Source: Labyrinthula sp. Ha (taxonomy: Eukaryota > Sar > Bigyra > Labyrinthulida > Labyrinthulaceae). Taken from it: 64,000 nucleotides of DNA. Both the position numbers and the translations under genes were made by a program. Where the stretch lies: NCBI GenBank assembly GCA_015227615.1, contig JAALGZ010000078.1, forward strand, positions 1 through 64,000, read 5' to 3'. Shown here piece after piece: positions 13,554 through 25,637 of this stretch (position 1 is its first letter; the number at the start of each line of letters is the position of its first letter). Under the pieces are notes generated by a model. The model was given only the letters and a program-made list of their open reading frames with translations, ran no database searches and had not been told where the DNA came from.

Positions 13554-16500
13554 TAACTGAATATAGATACAATAAGCACGAAGCACGTACTCAATAAACA
13601 TAATAGACATGATGAAGTGATAGAGTATACATAGAAAGAAGAAAGGAACAGAAAAATGTGCTTCAAACTCAAGCACGGATAACAATGGTAGCCATGTGCT
13701 CTTGGAACACCAGGAAAGATCATGCAACATTGGAAGAAATAGAAAATAAAAACCAAAGTGTAAAAATTTAGAAGACAGCATCATCCAGTCAAATTCTCAA
13801 ATGATGCTCATGATAATTCCATAATTCACTCAAAGTACCTGGGTAAATTCTCAGTATCACTTAAAGTAATTTCAAAATCCTCAAGACTCGTCTGATATAT
13901 CAATATAAATTAAGAAAATATCCTAGTGAGGATATAATCTAGAAGATGGTTTCAACATAAAATATATATAATGAGCAAGGGGAAGCTAACAGTAAGCATG
14001 GGAATAACTGCTCCTATATATGACATTTTCAAAATCTTTATGAAAGTATAAATTTCCCATGCTTTAGTTGAAGAAGGCCAACTGCTTCGTAGTGATTCAC
14101 AACTTTATAAGCTTTCGTTTTTAAATTAATGATTCACTCTCTACGTGTTTGATAAACTGCCATTATGAAGCAGACCTTCATACATACTTTCTTGTGATTA
14201 CGCAGTTAGTGTCTTTACCTTGTAATTGAATGTCTGATAGTTCACTTATTAAGTTCCAGGAATATTAGTGTAGCTTCTAGTCAACTTGGCTACGAAGTTG
14301 ATGATACTGCAAGAAGTAAATGAGCTTTGACCCCACCTTTCTTGGTAAAGACCTTCTACCCTGTGTTTCCCTGGTTTAGCATGTTACGGCAGAATTTGGA
14401 TCTATTTGGCAAATGTTTTAATCATACAACTTACATTCTATTAAGTATCCATACATCTGCTTATTCCAGAGACGTTTTTATCATTGTTGTACAAAACATA
14501 ATTACCGAAGAAAGAGGCAGATGTAATTGTGCCAAGACAGCCTATATTTTAAGGCTGTACCACATGAGAACAAAATAAAACCAAATGTTTTCCCATGCAT
14601 ATGTGCTGCTTATTCGAGCATGCTGCACACATTTAAACTTTGTGAGAGGGTTCTGATAGTTTCGATTATTGAATATTCTTACCTGTTATATGTTTGTAGC
14701 ACCTTATAGAATGGATTTAATGGAGATCATCCCAGCTATTCTGTAAGACTAGTGAAGTTTCAATACTCTGTTCAGGACGTTGTATATCTTTTTGAGTAAT
14801 ATTTCAAAGTTATTGGATATTCTGAGAAAGGATTTCGGGGAGATACTTATATTTAAGGATACTTTTATCCTTGAGCTTTCTGATTATCTCTCATTTGTGC
14901 TGATTCTAAGTGATATAAGAAGCTCAGAAGGAATACAGATGATTAACTCATTTCCTGTTTAATTCTTGAATCAAAAATTTAAATGACAATTTAGGGTTGT
15001 GCTTAAAAGGTGGTACTAACATATCTAACTTGCTCTTCCTCTGCCTTTTATAATTGAAACTTTATGTTCTGTTATCAATGTACAACTATTTAAGAACAAA
15101 ATATAGATATTTCCTTAAAACTTTTCAAAAATATCGAATCAATATCTTTTAGTTGCAGCATATGAATTGAGGAGCTCATTATTGATTCTCTCAACATGTT
15201 CAACTTTTCTTCTGAGTTGTTTCACTGATTCTTAGAACCTAATTGGGCACCGCGAGCTGAAGCGGTATCATGTTTAAGTGAATTAGTTATGAATTTTAAG
15301 TACAATAATCAAAAAACTTAATTTGGAAGATCATAAAACTTGATCCAGGGAAATTTGTATCTTTGCTGATTGCAACGCAAGTACCCTTACGCTATCATTC
15401 GTATCTAGTTGGGACCACGCTTTAATTCTGTTTATTTCCCGGTACTTTTATGTGTTCCTCATAGTCTCCAAATATGATGATACATTCTTTCGCTATGATC
15501 TCTGTTGAAACTTTGTTTAGGGTTTTTTACACATCTATTTATTCATGTTCTAGAACGTTGTTTGGTTACTCCCTTGGAGGGCTACTAAGAATCATCTTTC
15601 TTCCAAATCAATACTGTTTAATTAATTTATAACCGGTTCCAACAATGATCTTCAAAATCATCATCGAAAACACTTAACCCAGTCGTCGAATGAAAAATTG
15701 AACTACTTTGTTCTACATTTCTCTATGTTCGGTTTCTTAGCTGGACTTTCCTGCCTTTATCGTAGGTAGGCTCTAGAGGTGTAGTTGTTCTCTAAGGTTT
15801 TCAATAGATGCTTTGCTATCAAGTATAATAGATTATTCAAATTGTTTGCCTTTTCAATCTGTTGGATGAAACTGTTGTATCCCTTGTCTTTCCTTCGGTT
15901 TTTTAGATTTGAGTGTTTGAAACATCAAAAACTCCCATTAGCCTTCTCTTTTCTTGCTAGTTTATTTTCTTCTGTTCGCTCAAAAATTTTCTCAAAAGCT
16001 TTTTAAGTTATACCGTAAGATCTCTCAATAGCTTGAGCCACATTGTTGTACATGTCACACAATACTTAACAGAAGGTATTAAAAATTGGTTACTTTCTTG
16101 TTTTTCCTAAAAAAAGCTTGCTTTTTTCTCTTCTCGGCAGAGCGTCGCTACGCCATAGGCATTGGGTGGCGGTTCTAAGAGAATATAATTCTTTCAGCTC
16201 GATTCACCACTCCCTTTCATATATCTCTTCGCAGCCAATGTGGCGAACTTCTAGAAGCATCAATATGTTAACAGTTTTGTAAGATGGAGATGCTACCTAA
16301 GATAGGGAGAAGCCTGGCCATCGGTACCTACACAGACAACAGGGAACTTTTAGTTTCAGTGATCCTTAGGTATTGAACTCCCTCTGAAGGCATAGAATGT
16401 AGCCTATTACCAAAATTTAATGAAGGCTAATATCCTTCTTTTCTTCTTTGTCCAGAATATACTGGAGAATTTTCACACGCCATTTGTGTCTTTTTTATCT

Positions 16501-17998
16501 ATCCCTACATATCTAATAACGAGAATTACAACAAGAAGTCCTTGTTTGGAACATGACGTGTAATATCGCATCCCTTTAAATTTTAAATAATTTCCTTGAA
16601 AATAGTTAAGCATATGCGTTCAATAAAAGCAACTCCATGAACTCTGCACAGGAAGAATGGTATGAGAAATATTCTTCATTCAACTATGAAGATGTTGTCG
16701 ACACGAAGCTAGAGAAAATCATGAACAAAGCAAAATTGTCTCAGAACCATAGAATCTCACAAGGTTGCGGTACCTGTACAATTCTTCAGCATACACTATG
16801 AAGAAGTCGTAAAGGTCATCAAAAAATAAATTAAAGCATTGAAGCAGAGGTCCTTAGTGATGAAGTTTAACAGAGAAGCATCTTCAGTTCAGCCAAGAAG
16901 AAACCATAGAAAATACAAGGTAAGGAAAACTTATTTCTTTCAGGTTAAGAAATATTACTCAGAATTCAAGAATATTCTTGAAGAGAGAGAGTAAAGAAGA
17001 TTCAAAACAACCAACAGCAAAGAGACTTAATATGGAATTTTAAAATACTCTAGTGTAAATAAGAAATCAATATGTCAATTAGATAATTAATATAAGATAG
17101 TACAAAGCGACATCTCTCTAGTAAAATACTCCTGAGAGATATTTTGCTACAAGATCAAATAGGCACAATGTATTGCAACCCAGGGATTTCCTTGCAGCAA
17201 CACTTATTTCCAAAATCTAAGGCAAAAGAATACTTTATGGTACAACCCCCTTTCATTCAAAATAATACAGTAACAGAAACATTTAGTAGTATTATAATTT
17301 AATAATAAAATCTTAAGGTCTTGGGGTTTCCCTTCTACACAAATTAGGAGATAGTACAGATTCATTGCGCATATATTCAAATAATGCTGCGTTTGGATTA
17401 GACAATACATAAGGAAATAGTATTGCTCGATTTGTAGAATTACAAAGCAAGTTGAGAGATCGGCAGCCCTGTTTCGGTTCTTCCTAGAACAAATTGGCAT
17501 TAAGCAAGTTTCATGCATATCTCTTCTTTACTAGCACGACAAACTCTTTTAACCAAAAGTTTTCTTCATTCGGAAGTATTGGATACAGCGTGTTGGATCC
17601 GGATCGAACAAGACTAAATCAAGCTCGTTCAAATGACCTTATAATATCAGGAGAAAAATAAACCAAGTAAAAGAGGTTGTTCACAATTTCCTCCGAAAAT
17701 TTCACCAACTGAGAACAACTCGTTTCTCAAGCAATACAGCAGCAATTTCTAAACAAGGTATGAAGGTACCTTAACAACTACATTGTCAGTGAAAAAAAGC
17801 TTTTGTTTGTTTTCTCTAAAATCATACTACTTATACTTTGGTAGTTAAAAAACGGGAAGTATTGAAAACTTTTGCGCCCTTGAAAAAGAATACTTTCTTA
17901 TATCTCGAAATCTGTAGATAAAGAACCTTGACATCTATATTCACTAAATAGTAAACCAAATAAGATGAAATCCACACTGTTACTTGGAGAATTCGTTG
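13554..17998. other. Gene-poor stretch with weak coding-like patches
   Basis: No supported gene. A 54-codon frame at 16637-16801 (+) begins MNSAQEEWYEKYSSFNYEDV, and a nearby frame carries a similar acidic HYEEVV motif, so a decayed repeat-containing gene is possible but unproven. T-rich open frames at 13454-13784 (-) and around 14327-14962 (+) have no motifs. The A-rich minus-strand patch at 15785-16070 is interrupted by stops. Confidence 0.5.
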
Positions 17999-19294
17999 TT
18001 AGAAACTAGCTATCTTTTGAGCTAAGTTAACACCTTGGTATAAACTTACCCACTCCGCTAACACAGAAGGCGATGTATGAGAAGATATTGATTTCACAAC
18101 AACTGTGTTTTTTCGATTAGCAACTTTTGAGATTAGAATACATGATAAACTATTTACACCAGGAAGAAACTTCTTATCAATTTGATCATACAAAATAGCA
18201 CTTTTCATTATGATTGAAAAATTTTCACTTCTATAAAGTGCAGTAAAACAAGCTGAGAGAATAGGAAATCCATGAAAAGGTCTTGCAGTTGGGTTTTTAA
18301 TCTTTGGCTTATAAACAGACAGGTTAAAGCGCTGAAACTCAAGAGGTTGACCACCAAAAAACGCAGAAAAAAAAGGTGAATTTAAAGAATCAAAATGAGA
18401 GACATCATATTCAATATCAAAAAAATGTTTTATAATACCTGCATCGTATTTATTATACCTTAACGTTGTATAAAAAGCGTCTGAATATTTTATAAAATCA
18501 ACATTTTCCACTCTGACTTCATGACAAAACAAAGCTGATTTCGATTTATCACAAACAATAGATTTAAAGAAAATAGTGCCATATATATTTTTTTGCTTCT
18601 TTACTTTTTGATTAATTTCCTTTCGAATTTTAGTACGGTTTTTTATAGCTTTAAAGTTCTGTTTCAGAAATGAAATATCCCCATATTTATTTACTTCATA
18701 TTCTTTGAACATATTCAAACTTTGAGCAAGAGTTAACCCAATATTCTTTTGAAATTGTTGTGCGTCAAATGTAGGAAAATAATCAGCCAGGCGCATGAAC
18801 TTGCCCATCATATATATTTCTCTTTGATGCTTCATATTTCTTTTTCTCAAGATTTCATTCACCCGTAATAAATTCTCCTGTTCTATCTTTATCTTTTGAA
18901 TATCTTCAGACTTCTTCAACCTTTCATACAACAGAGTTAAAAACTTCTTTTGCTTTTCTAGTTCGAATATTTCAGCATCATAAGAAACACAAGAAATAAA
19001 AGTTTCAAGATCTTCATCTTTGATTTTATTATAGTGCTTGCGAAAGGCATTATTCATATATTTTCTGCGTTGTTTTATTGTCCATGAATCCTTAGGCTTC
19101 AAATCTTTTTCAGCAACTGCTTCGAGTTGAAAAAGCGCTTCTTCAAATCCTCCATATTTAGCAGACAAGGTGTTACGTTGTTTTGATGAGGTAAATTTGT
19201 CCTCTTGTAGCAGCTGGCCTATCTCAACGTCAACAGAATCATCTGACTCGCGTTGGTAGAATTTTATTTTCCTTTGATTACATTTTTCTAACAT
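17999..19294 (-). CDS. Orphan coiled-coil protein, 431 aa
   Basis: Single uninterrupted 431-codon frame, far longer than chance in this composition, ended by TAG. I do not recognise the family. The N-terminal 100 residues are charged. Residues about 105-165 (YDAEIFELEKQKKFLTLLYE onward) are rich in K, E, L and I and should form a coiled coil. A basic stretch, KAIKNRTKIRKEINQKVKKQ, follows near residue 225. The C-terminal half is a mixed, probably globular region with alternating beta-like segments. No signal peptide or membrane helix is visible. The coiled coil followed by a C-terminal globular region loosely recalls protist bZIP-plus-lipid-domain regulators, but no bZIP basic signature is seen, so no function is claimed. 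The gene is isolated, with no coding neighbour within several kb. Confidence 0.85.
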   Translation of the reverse strand: MLEKCNQRKIKFYQRESDDSVDVEIGQLLQEDKFTSSKQRNTLSAKYGGFEEALFQLEAVAEKDLKPKDSWTIKQRRKYMNNAFRKHYNKIKDEDLETFISCVSYDAEIFELEKQKKFLTLLYERLKKSEDIQKIKIEQENLLRVNEILRKRNMKHQREIYMMGKFMRLADYFPTFDAQQFQKNIGLTLAQSLNMFKEYEVNKYGDISFLKQNFKAIKNRTKIRKEINQKVKKQKNIYGTIFFKSIVCDKSKSALFCHEVRVENVDFIKYSDAFYTTLRYNKYDAGIIKHFFDIEYDVSHFDSLNSPFFSAFFGGQPLEFQRFNLSVYKPKIKNPTARPFHGFPILSACFTALYRSENFSIIMKSAILYDQIDKKFLPGVNSLSCILISKVANRKNTVVVKSISSHTSPSVLAEWVSLYQGVNLAQKIASF

Positions 19295-20932
19295 CTTATA
19301 GCTTATAACTGTTAAATACGGTATAATAAATATACAGATATTTTGCCGTTAAGTTTAGCGGTAGTTTTTATTGCAGTTTTGAACAAATACACCGGTCATA
19401 TGCAATAGTTGGAGTTTGCGAGGGTTAAGAGAAAGTGTAACAGATGAAAACAAAGCTCCAAGAATAAAAACCTAGGCTCGATTGAATAGTTGAAACTTTT
19501 GGAGCTTAGTTCCCCAGGTGAGTTCCTTAGTCTTCTACGCGAGTTGAATATATTTTGCGCATCCTTGTTCAAGAGAAATGTATGCCTTTGGTATCAGCTA
19601 ATTAGCAATTCAAAAGTTTAGGTTCTCCCTTGAAAGTTGCTGTAAGGTATTTGCTGACCCAAGGCCATCTTACAATATTAATGTCTTAGCATTGTGTACC
19701 TTAGACAAAACTCCTTGAGAGGAAGGATCAAGAAATGATTCAAGCAGAACTCTTCACTGTTATTTTTATACCCTAAAATAATGTCTTAATTTCTCAAGTT
19801 ACCAACCACTTTGAATTAGCAAAGAAAATTTTTATTGTCGTTGATCTTAGCTTGAATAAGTGCACAAAATTCTGTTTTAGCTTTTTTTCTTTGCTTTAGA
19901 AAAACGCTTCATATAATGGATGAATCATACCATAGGTTTGTACAAGTGTCCAGTTTTCACTAGCTCTCAGAGCATCCTTTAATCAACTCAATAGATTTAG
20001 TCAGTTACTAATGTTGGTCTATGAACGCTATTAATTATCTGTATGAATGAATAGCCTTAGGCTTGTACCTTTTGTCTCAGAGAAAGTGACATCTTTTGTG
20101 CAGTATTACTTCGAGACTGTAGGAGTCATAGTAGGTAGATGAAGGCAAATATCTTTCAAATTTAGGAATAGCACTTTCAGCAAATAAAGAGATATAAATA
20201 AAGATAAATTAGCTTATTTTAAGCCCAGATTGTGTTTAAAACATTCAACAGGTGATGTTAGGACTCCTATGGGTCTCCATTATTCTTAATATACTAAATG
20301 TATTAAGCCATTTGTGAACAACATAAATGACACAGTGGGCTGTTGTATAATTTGTTGAACTTTCCATGTCTTAAAGATCCAAGGAGCAATATCTCAAGAC
20401 TTACAGCTTTTTTAAGTCCCACTAGGATAGAAGGAACAATAGGTGACAAAGCTAGAAAAGTAATTATTTAGTTTTCTATAAGTAGACCAGGATATGCCTC
20501 GCAGGTTAAGAAAAATTCTTTTGTATGCTGAAATTCAAAATGTGAAAAAGCCCCCAATGAATCTTACAAGTTTTAAATATATGACATTGGCAACATAGAC
20601 AAAGTTTTGGTAACAAATATGCTCCTTGAAACAAAGATCTGGTTAGTGCTTTAGGGTGTATATTTCGATCCATGCTCAAGCATATTGGAATTATTGCTCT
20701 GGTAGATACAATAGATTTTGTATTCGCAAACACCAAACTGGTTCACTGTTCCTTTACTGTTTTAAGTTACAGTTAAACTTGAAACTGTGTGCGGTTACAA
20801 TGTATGGAGCCATGATACCTTTATGTAAATAATGGTTTGTATTCCGCACTTCAAAAAGCTCATTGGATAAAGAGAAGCAAATATGATTGTATTTTGTTAC
20901 ATATCCACCAGCTTCAGTTCCCGAACCCATGA
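19295..20932. other. Noncoding stretch upstream of the orphan gene
   Basis: The 19295-19370 segment is the presumed promoter of the minus-strand gene and contains a T/A-rich TATTTATTATA-like motif. Beyond it I see no supported gene; the minus-strand open frames at 20506-20963 have no motifs. Confidence 0.5.
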
Positions 20933-21235
20933 ACTTGGATCCTCTTCCAGAATTTAGACTCAATTAAGGAAAAAGAGTTAACGAAGAAAAAAATGGATCA
21001 AATTAGAAGCCTAGATAACAGTGCTTCAGAAAAAAATATTATTAACTGGTATGATTTTTCTTTCCATCCGAAGAAATCATAGCCTGAGTATCTTATCTTT
21101 AAACAAATAAGCCTCTTTGTAAACTGGAATTGCTACTTAACATCTGAAATACCCTTCGTTGTTAGAGGTTTTGCACCAAATATCTATAATTTCTCACAAC
21201 ATCGCAAGCTATTATCATCGACATTTGTTACAAAG
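20933..21235 (+). other. Candidate relic coding segment
   Basis: Two plus-strand open stretches of 49 and 51 codons in the same frame, separated by one TAG. Their translation looks protein-like (IRSLDNSASEKNIINWYDFS; later EIPFVVRGFAPNIYNFSQHR). The second ends at a GTAAGT sequence that could be a splice donor. No family recognised; a decayed gene, an exon pair or chance are all possible. Confidence 0.2.
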
Positions 21236-24200
21236 TAAGTGACAAGCAAAATCTGGTGGTTTTTCCTAGGGTCAATTAATTACGTGTTAAGAATGTTTTT
21301 CTTATCAATGAAATCTTTAAAAGATGCATAGTACAAACAAGGTGACATAAGAAAGGATTCAGTGCACAAATTAGGTGCAGTATCTGATCTAAATTTATAA
21401 CCATGGCTTTCTTTTCTCATGCTCTGAAACTGTTAATAATAACTTCTATAATACATCCCTAGCTTCTTTATAGCTCATTCATTAATTTTTTAGAGGAATG
21501 ATACATGTACGAACTTTGCACCTACAAGTACCACAAGAATTAGGCCACTAGAAGACAGAAGGGAATTAGAAAAGGTTACAAAATAGATACTATATTTTTG
21601 GAAAAATAATAGAGTTTCCGTTTAGAACCAAAGTTCCAAGCAATCTAGGATAAACATCTATCCCCGTTGTTTGGGTATAGAGTCTTTAATGAACTTTGTA
21701 CCCATTAATAGCGAATTTGGCTCCATTGGTACACGTACCCTTTATTCTTTAATAGAGCTCCAATTAATCTGGAGGCCATGTTTATTTTAACTACGCGATC
21801 ATAATCTTTTCCTTTCGAGGACTCATAAGTTACCCTAAGATGTTTCCTGGAAAATTAGAAGGGGATGATACAGCTTTCATACCTTATAAGCGAATAGTTA
21901 ACTTGCCAACATTGAGCTTCCAAGGACTACAAAGAAAAGGATTAAATGCAAAGTATTCTATTTAGCCATCTGAACAGTTTGCGCTACTCCAAGTAATTTT
22001 AGGAAATATCTTTGTATTGGCATTCCATCCCAGTAACATATTTTTCCTGATGTCAATTATCAACGAGCGATAATGTCGATTTATAATCAGGTTTGCAGAG
22101 AATGTGTGAACAAAACTAGCGCTTAGATCAACGGAGACACAATACCTTAACTGAATGTTATTGAAATTTATTTAAACAGTTTTGTTGATTTTTTGGACGA
22201 TTAAAAGGCCTTTTCTTGAGAAAATACTGATAAATCTGTTAAGGATGTTGAGTACCATGAAAACTAACAGGATTGAATTGAATAAACACGAGTTTAAAAA
22301 TATTAACTTTCCAGTAAATTGTGTCCCTGGGCCACCGGGTTATCTTTAATATAATCACTTTTCAGCTCAATAAATAAAATCTATGTCCAGATCTAATTTT
22401 TTGAGACCTACCCATGGGTCCTACTATACCCAAACCAGAAAACTAATCATGTTTGTCGATTCGGAATTTAACTTTTCCTTTCTTAATTTCAAAAGCTAAA
22501 TGATTACCTTTATGTTGGACGATGTCTCAATTAACTTAAACTTTACATAATAGATGTAATATCCACGCTACAAAACATGACTTTTTGTTGCATAATCTAG
22601 TTGAAGACACATATAACAAGTCACAATATAACCATGAGATATATAGTTACATGAATGTTTACCACATAGATATAATAGGGACGTTTTTGAAAGTTTTGTT
22701 GAAAACCCGCATAGAAAATTCAAGCATCATTCATTCAAGTCAAATTTAATTACTGATCCACCCCCTTATACGAGCCTACTGAGCTCTAAGATGCCAAAAT
22801 TGAGCTATAGATAAGTTATTATAGTTTTGTGTACTAAGTTGAGAGAAAACATAAGAATATTAAATAAATAAGATACTTTAAAGCTTGGCTTTGGATTCTA
22901 AAGTTCTCGTTGATTTTTTTAGGTGATAGTTTCATGGTTAAATTTATTGGACAAACCGGAGGTTTAAGTAGAGACACTGCACCTTCACTTGACAGGGCTT
23001 CACATATTATCTATTCTAATCTACTAACCATTTTTGAGCTTCAATATACCCTTCCAACTTAAGCACTAATAAGTATATACCATATACTTCTTTTAATTTT
23101 ATTATAACACATATGATGATTCATTAAACAGTCTCGTCAAGGCTCCAATCTTATACACTATTAGAAACATTACACATTAATTGTCATAGATCATGGATCT
23201 TTTTACATTTATATTGATTTTCGCTTTGTATTACCTTCCTCTGAACTAGAAAATTTACAGTAAAATCTAAATGTACAAAATCTTTCCTTCAAGTGGTCAA
23301 AAACATAAAGTAAGCAGAGGTAAATATTTGATACTGAAGCTACTCAGATCTCTGAAAAGAAGACTACAATATATTCTCTAATTTACTCAGCCCAGTTTCT
23401 GAGATATGTCCTAATAAATTATCAAGTAAGGAATATTTGTTTCACAAAGTTTCAGCTTCCTTTAATTAACAAAATGCATGAAAATAACAATTTCATTTTC
23501 TTTATATGCAGCTAATAACTCTTTATTTATTCCGGACTTGAAAGACTAAGTGTAGCTTTATACTCGATGATTATGTTTCAAAATATGAATCTATGGCTAA
23601 GTTGATACATATACATATCTCCCATATTTAAGGGATCTAGAAAATAGAATATTGCAACTAAGGTGTCTGGTTAGATATTTTTTTTGCCGAATTGTGTATG
23701 AAAGAAGAGGCATTCCTTGGCAAATAAGGAACAAAGACTACTTATTCTTGTCTCCATTGCTATCCTCAGAAAACTAGATTAATTATCGATGGAAACTGAT
23801 GATTTCCTAAGGAATCCGACAACCAAGAAAATTGTTTGGTAAGAGAATAACAACGGTACTATAGCATTATGCTAATCTGAATGATTTGTTTATCAAACCA
23901 CATCTTCCAAGTGGAACATGCAAGAAAAATCTTCAATAGATACATGAATTTCTATATTCTGAAATGAACTGGTACCATAAGATGAATGTAGCAAAGTTTT
24001 TTTGTCTCTGTGAAGGTGCATAGTACGTAAGTTTTATATCTTAAGACAACGGCCTCCTCAAGCACCTGTTGAATTTGTATACAATCCTGGTTTCTTGTAC
24101 AACATAACAAAATACCCCAGATATTAGAAAAGAATGAATATAATTAAACATCATATATTTGACAAAAGTTTTCAAGTAGGTGCATTACTGCATATATTTG

Positions 24201-24944
24201 TATTTTGAGAAAAGGAAGCCTTCACCTGGTCATGTTTGCAGACATGTATTTTGTTCACGATTTAGCGCAAGCTAGCTCTTAAACCCGTTATATCAGAGAA
24301 ATTTAATATTATATGATAAGAAGAATAAGCTACCGTACCCAAACAAATCTTAAAAACATAAAGCTTAAGAATTTATAATGAAAGTTCTTAATTCTTTGTA
24401 CCATATATAGAACCTTTCAAGCTTGTTGAGCTATACATAAAGTGCTAATATGAATAACCCAGAACTTATCCCAATTATTTCAACCATTGATATATTTAAG
24501 AATTTTTATTCAAGCAAAAATACCAATATTTTTACCTAGCAAAAGCTACCAAAGAAATGAAATAGAGAATTTGATGTTTCATAATTTTAGATTCTACCAA
24601 GTATATTATAATTCGTTTTATCTATTATTAATTAAATATATATTCTATATTTTAATATACAAGTTAAATTAAGATTTAATTGGATAAAAAAATAAAATAT
24701 TACCAATGATAACAAACAATATTAAAATATATCTAAACTATGAAACGCAGTACCTTAAGAAGAAACGCTATAAGAATGTGTTACCATCTGCAATATGCCC
24801 AAAATTTTGTACCATGTGGGTATATAGTGGGTAATGTTGACGAACCCTTCGATAAGTAGAGAAAAGAAACCGATGGTATCATAACCGTTAACAATCACAG
24901 AAAGTAAACGACAAACACAAACAGCAAAAATAAAAAGTGTGTAA
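21236..24944. other. Gene-poor AT-rich stretch
   Basis: I see no gene or repeat family here. The last 100 bases before 24945 should hold the promoter of the GTPase-like gene, but no clear motif stands out. Confidence 0.6.
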
Positions 24945-25637
24945 ATGGAAGTATACTTTATTGGCAACCCAGGAGTTGGTAGAAAGTGCTTGTTTGAGAA
25001 GTTACAAGGTATTAAACCCAGTTATCATCAACCTGGTCAGAGTGATTTGCTTGAAACAGTGGCTGTTAAACTAGGCATTCCAGGTGAAGATAATTCGTGT
25101 GATATTATGCTTGTGAGACCTGTTTTTGATTTGGATGAAATAGGCCATGTCTTCAAGGAAGACTATCGTTTTACCGAGGTGAACAATGAGCTTATTGACA
25201 TTGCGGCACCTCTTGTTGATGCAGATTTCGACAATGCAAGTGAAGCAGCGATGTTCGTGATGTGCTACGATGTTGAAAAGAAAAGAACTTTAGATGCCCT
25301 GTTCTATTTTTGGATACCACTCTTGAAGAACTTTGTAGACGACCCGAAGCTATTCTTCTTAGGTTTGAAGGAAGATTTACTTCAAATGACTTGTACTGTA
25401 GATTCAGACGACCAAATAACCTCTTACTCCTTTGACAAGATTAGAGCACATGATGGATATGTTGGACATGTGTTAGCTTCTTCGTTTGCAAAGAATGGGC
25501 TAAGCAAGTTTCAGATCTTAGCTTCTGATTTCCTGCTTTCTAAGCCCAAAGAAGAGGAAGAAGATATGTCTGAAAGGAACACGTGGGGAACGAGGTCTAG
25601 GTCAAGGAAGAGATTACTCCCCTGTAGTGTCCAGTAG
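24945..25637 (+). CDS. Degenerate Rho/Ras-like small GTPase with CaaX box
   Basis: 230-aa single-exon protein; a TAA directly upstream in frame fixes the start. The layout is that of a Ras-superfamily G domain: N-terminal beta strand plus P-loop (VYFIGNPGVGRKC, residues 3-15), a DIAAP segment (85-89) at the DTAGQ position, a hydrophobic strand MFVMCYDV (103-110), FFLGLKEDL (137-145) at the TKxD/NKxD position and ASSFAKNG (178-185) at the ETSAK position. The P-loop lysine and following Ser/Thr are replaced (GRKC for GKS/T) and the switch II DxxG is changed, so ordinary GTP binding and hydrolysis are doubtful. The tail has an acidic run, a basic RSRSRKR (217-223) and ends CSVQ, a CaaX box expected to be farnesylated. 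It probably acts at a membrane as a signalling or scaffold pseudo-GTPase. The KxD form is nearest to Rho proteins; exact family uncertain. Confidence 0.72.
   Translation: MEVYFIGNPGVGRKCLFEKLQGIKPSYHQPGQSDLLETVAVKLGIPGEDNSCDIMLVRPVFDLDEIGHVFKEDYRFTEVNNELIDIAAPLVDADFDNASEAAMFVMCYDVEKKRTLDALFYFWIPLLKNFVDDPKLFFLGLKEDLLQMTCTVDSDDQITSYSFDKIRAHDGYVGHVLASSFAKNGLSKFQILASDFLLSKPKEEEEDMSERNTWGTRSRSRKRLLPCSVQ

Noticed and set aside
13454-13784. Two overlapping 98-100-codon minus-strand frames
   Set aside because: T-rich, hydrophobic by composition, mutually overlapping and without motifs; the plus strand there has a more protein-like frame.
15785-16070. Minus-strand frame reading like a K/E/N-rich protein
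   Set aside because: A-rich sequence gives such residues by chance; stops interrupt it and no family motif is present.
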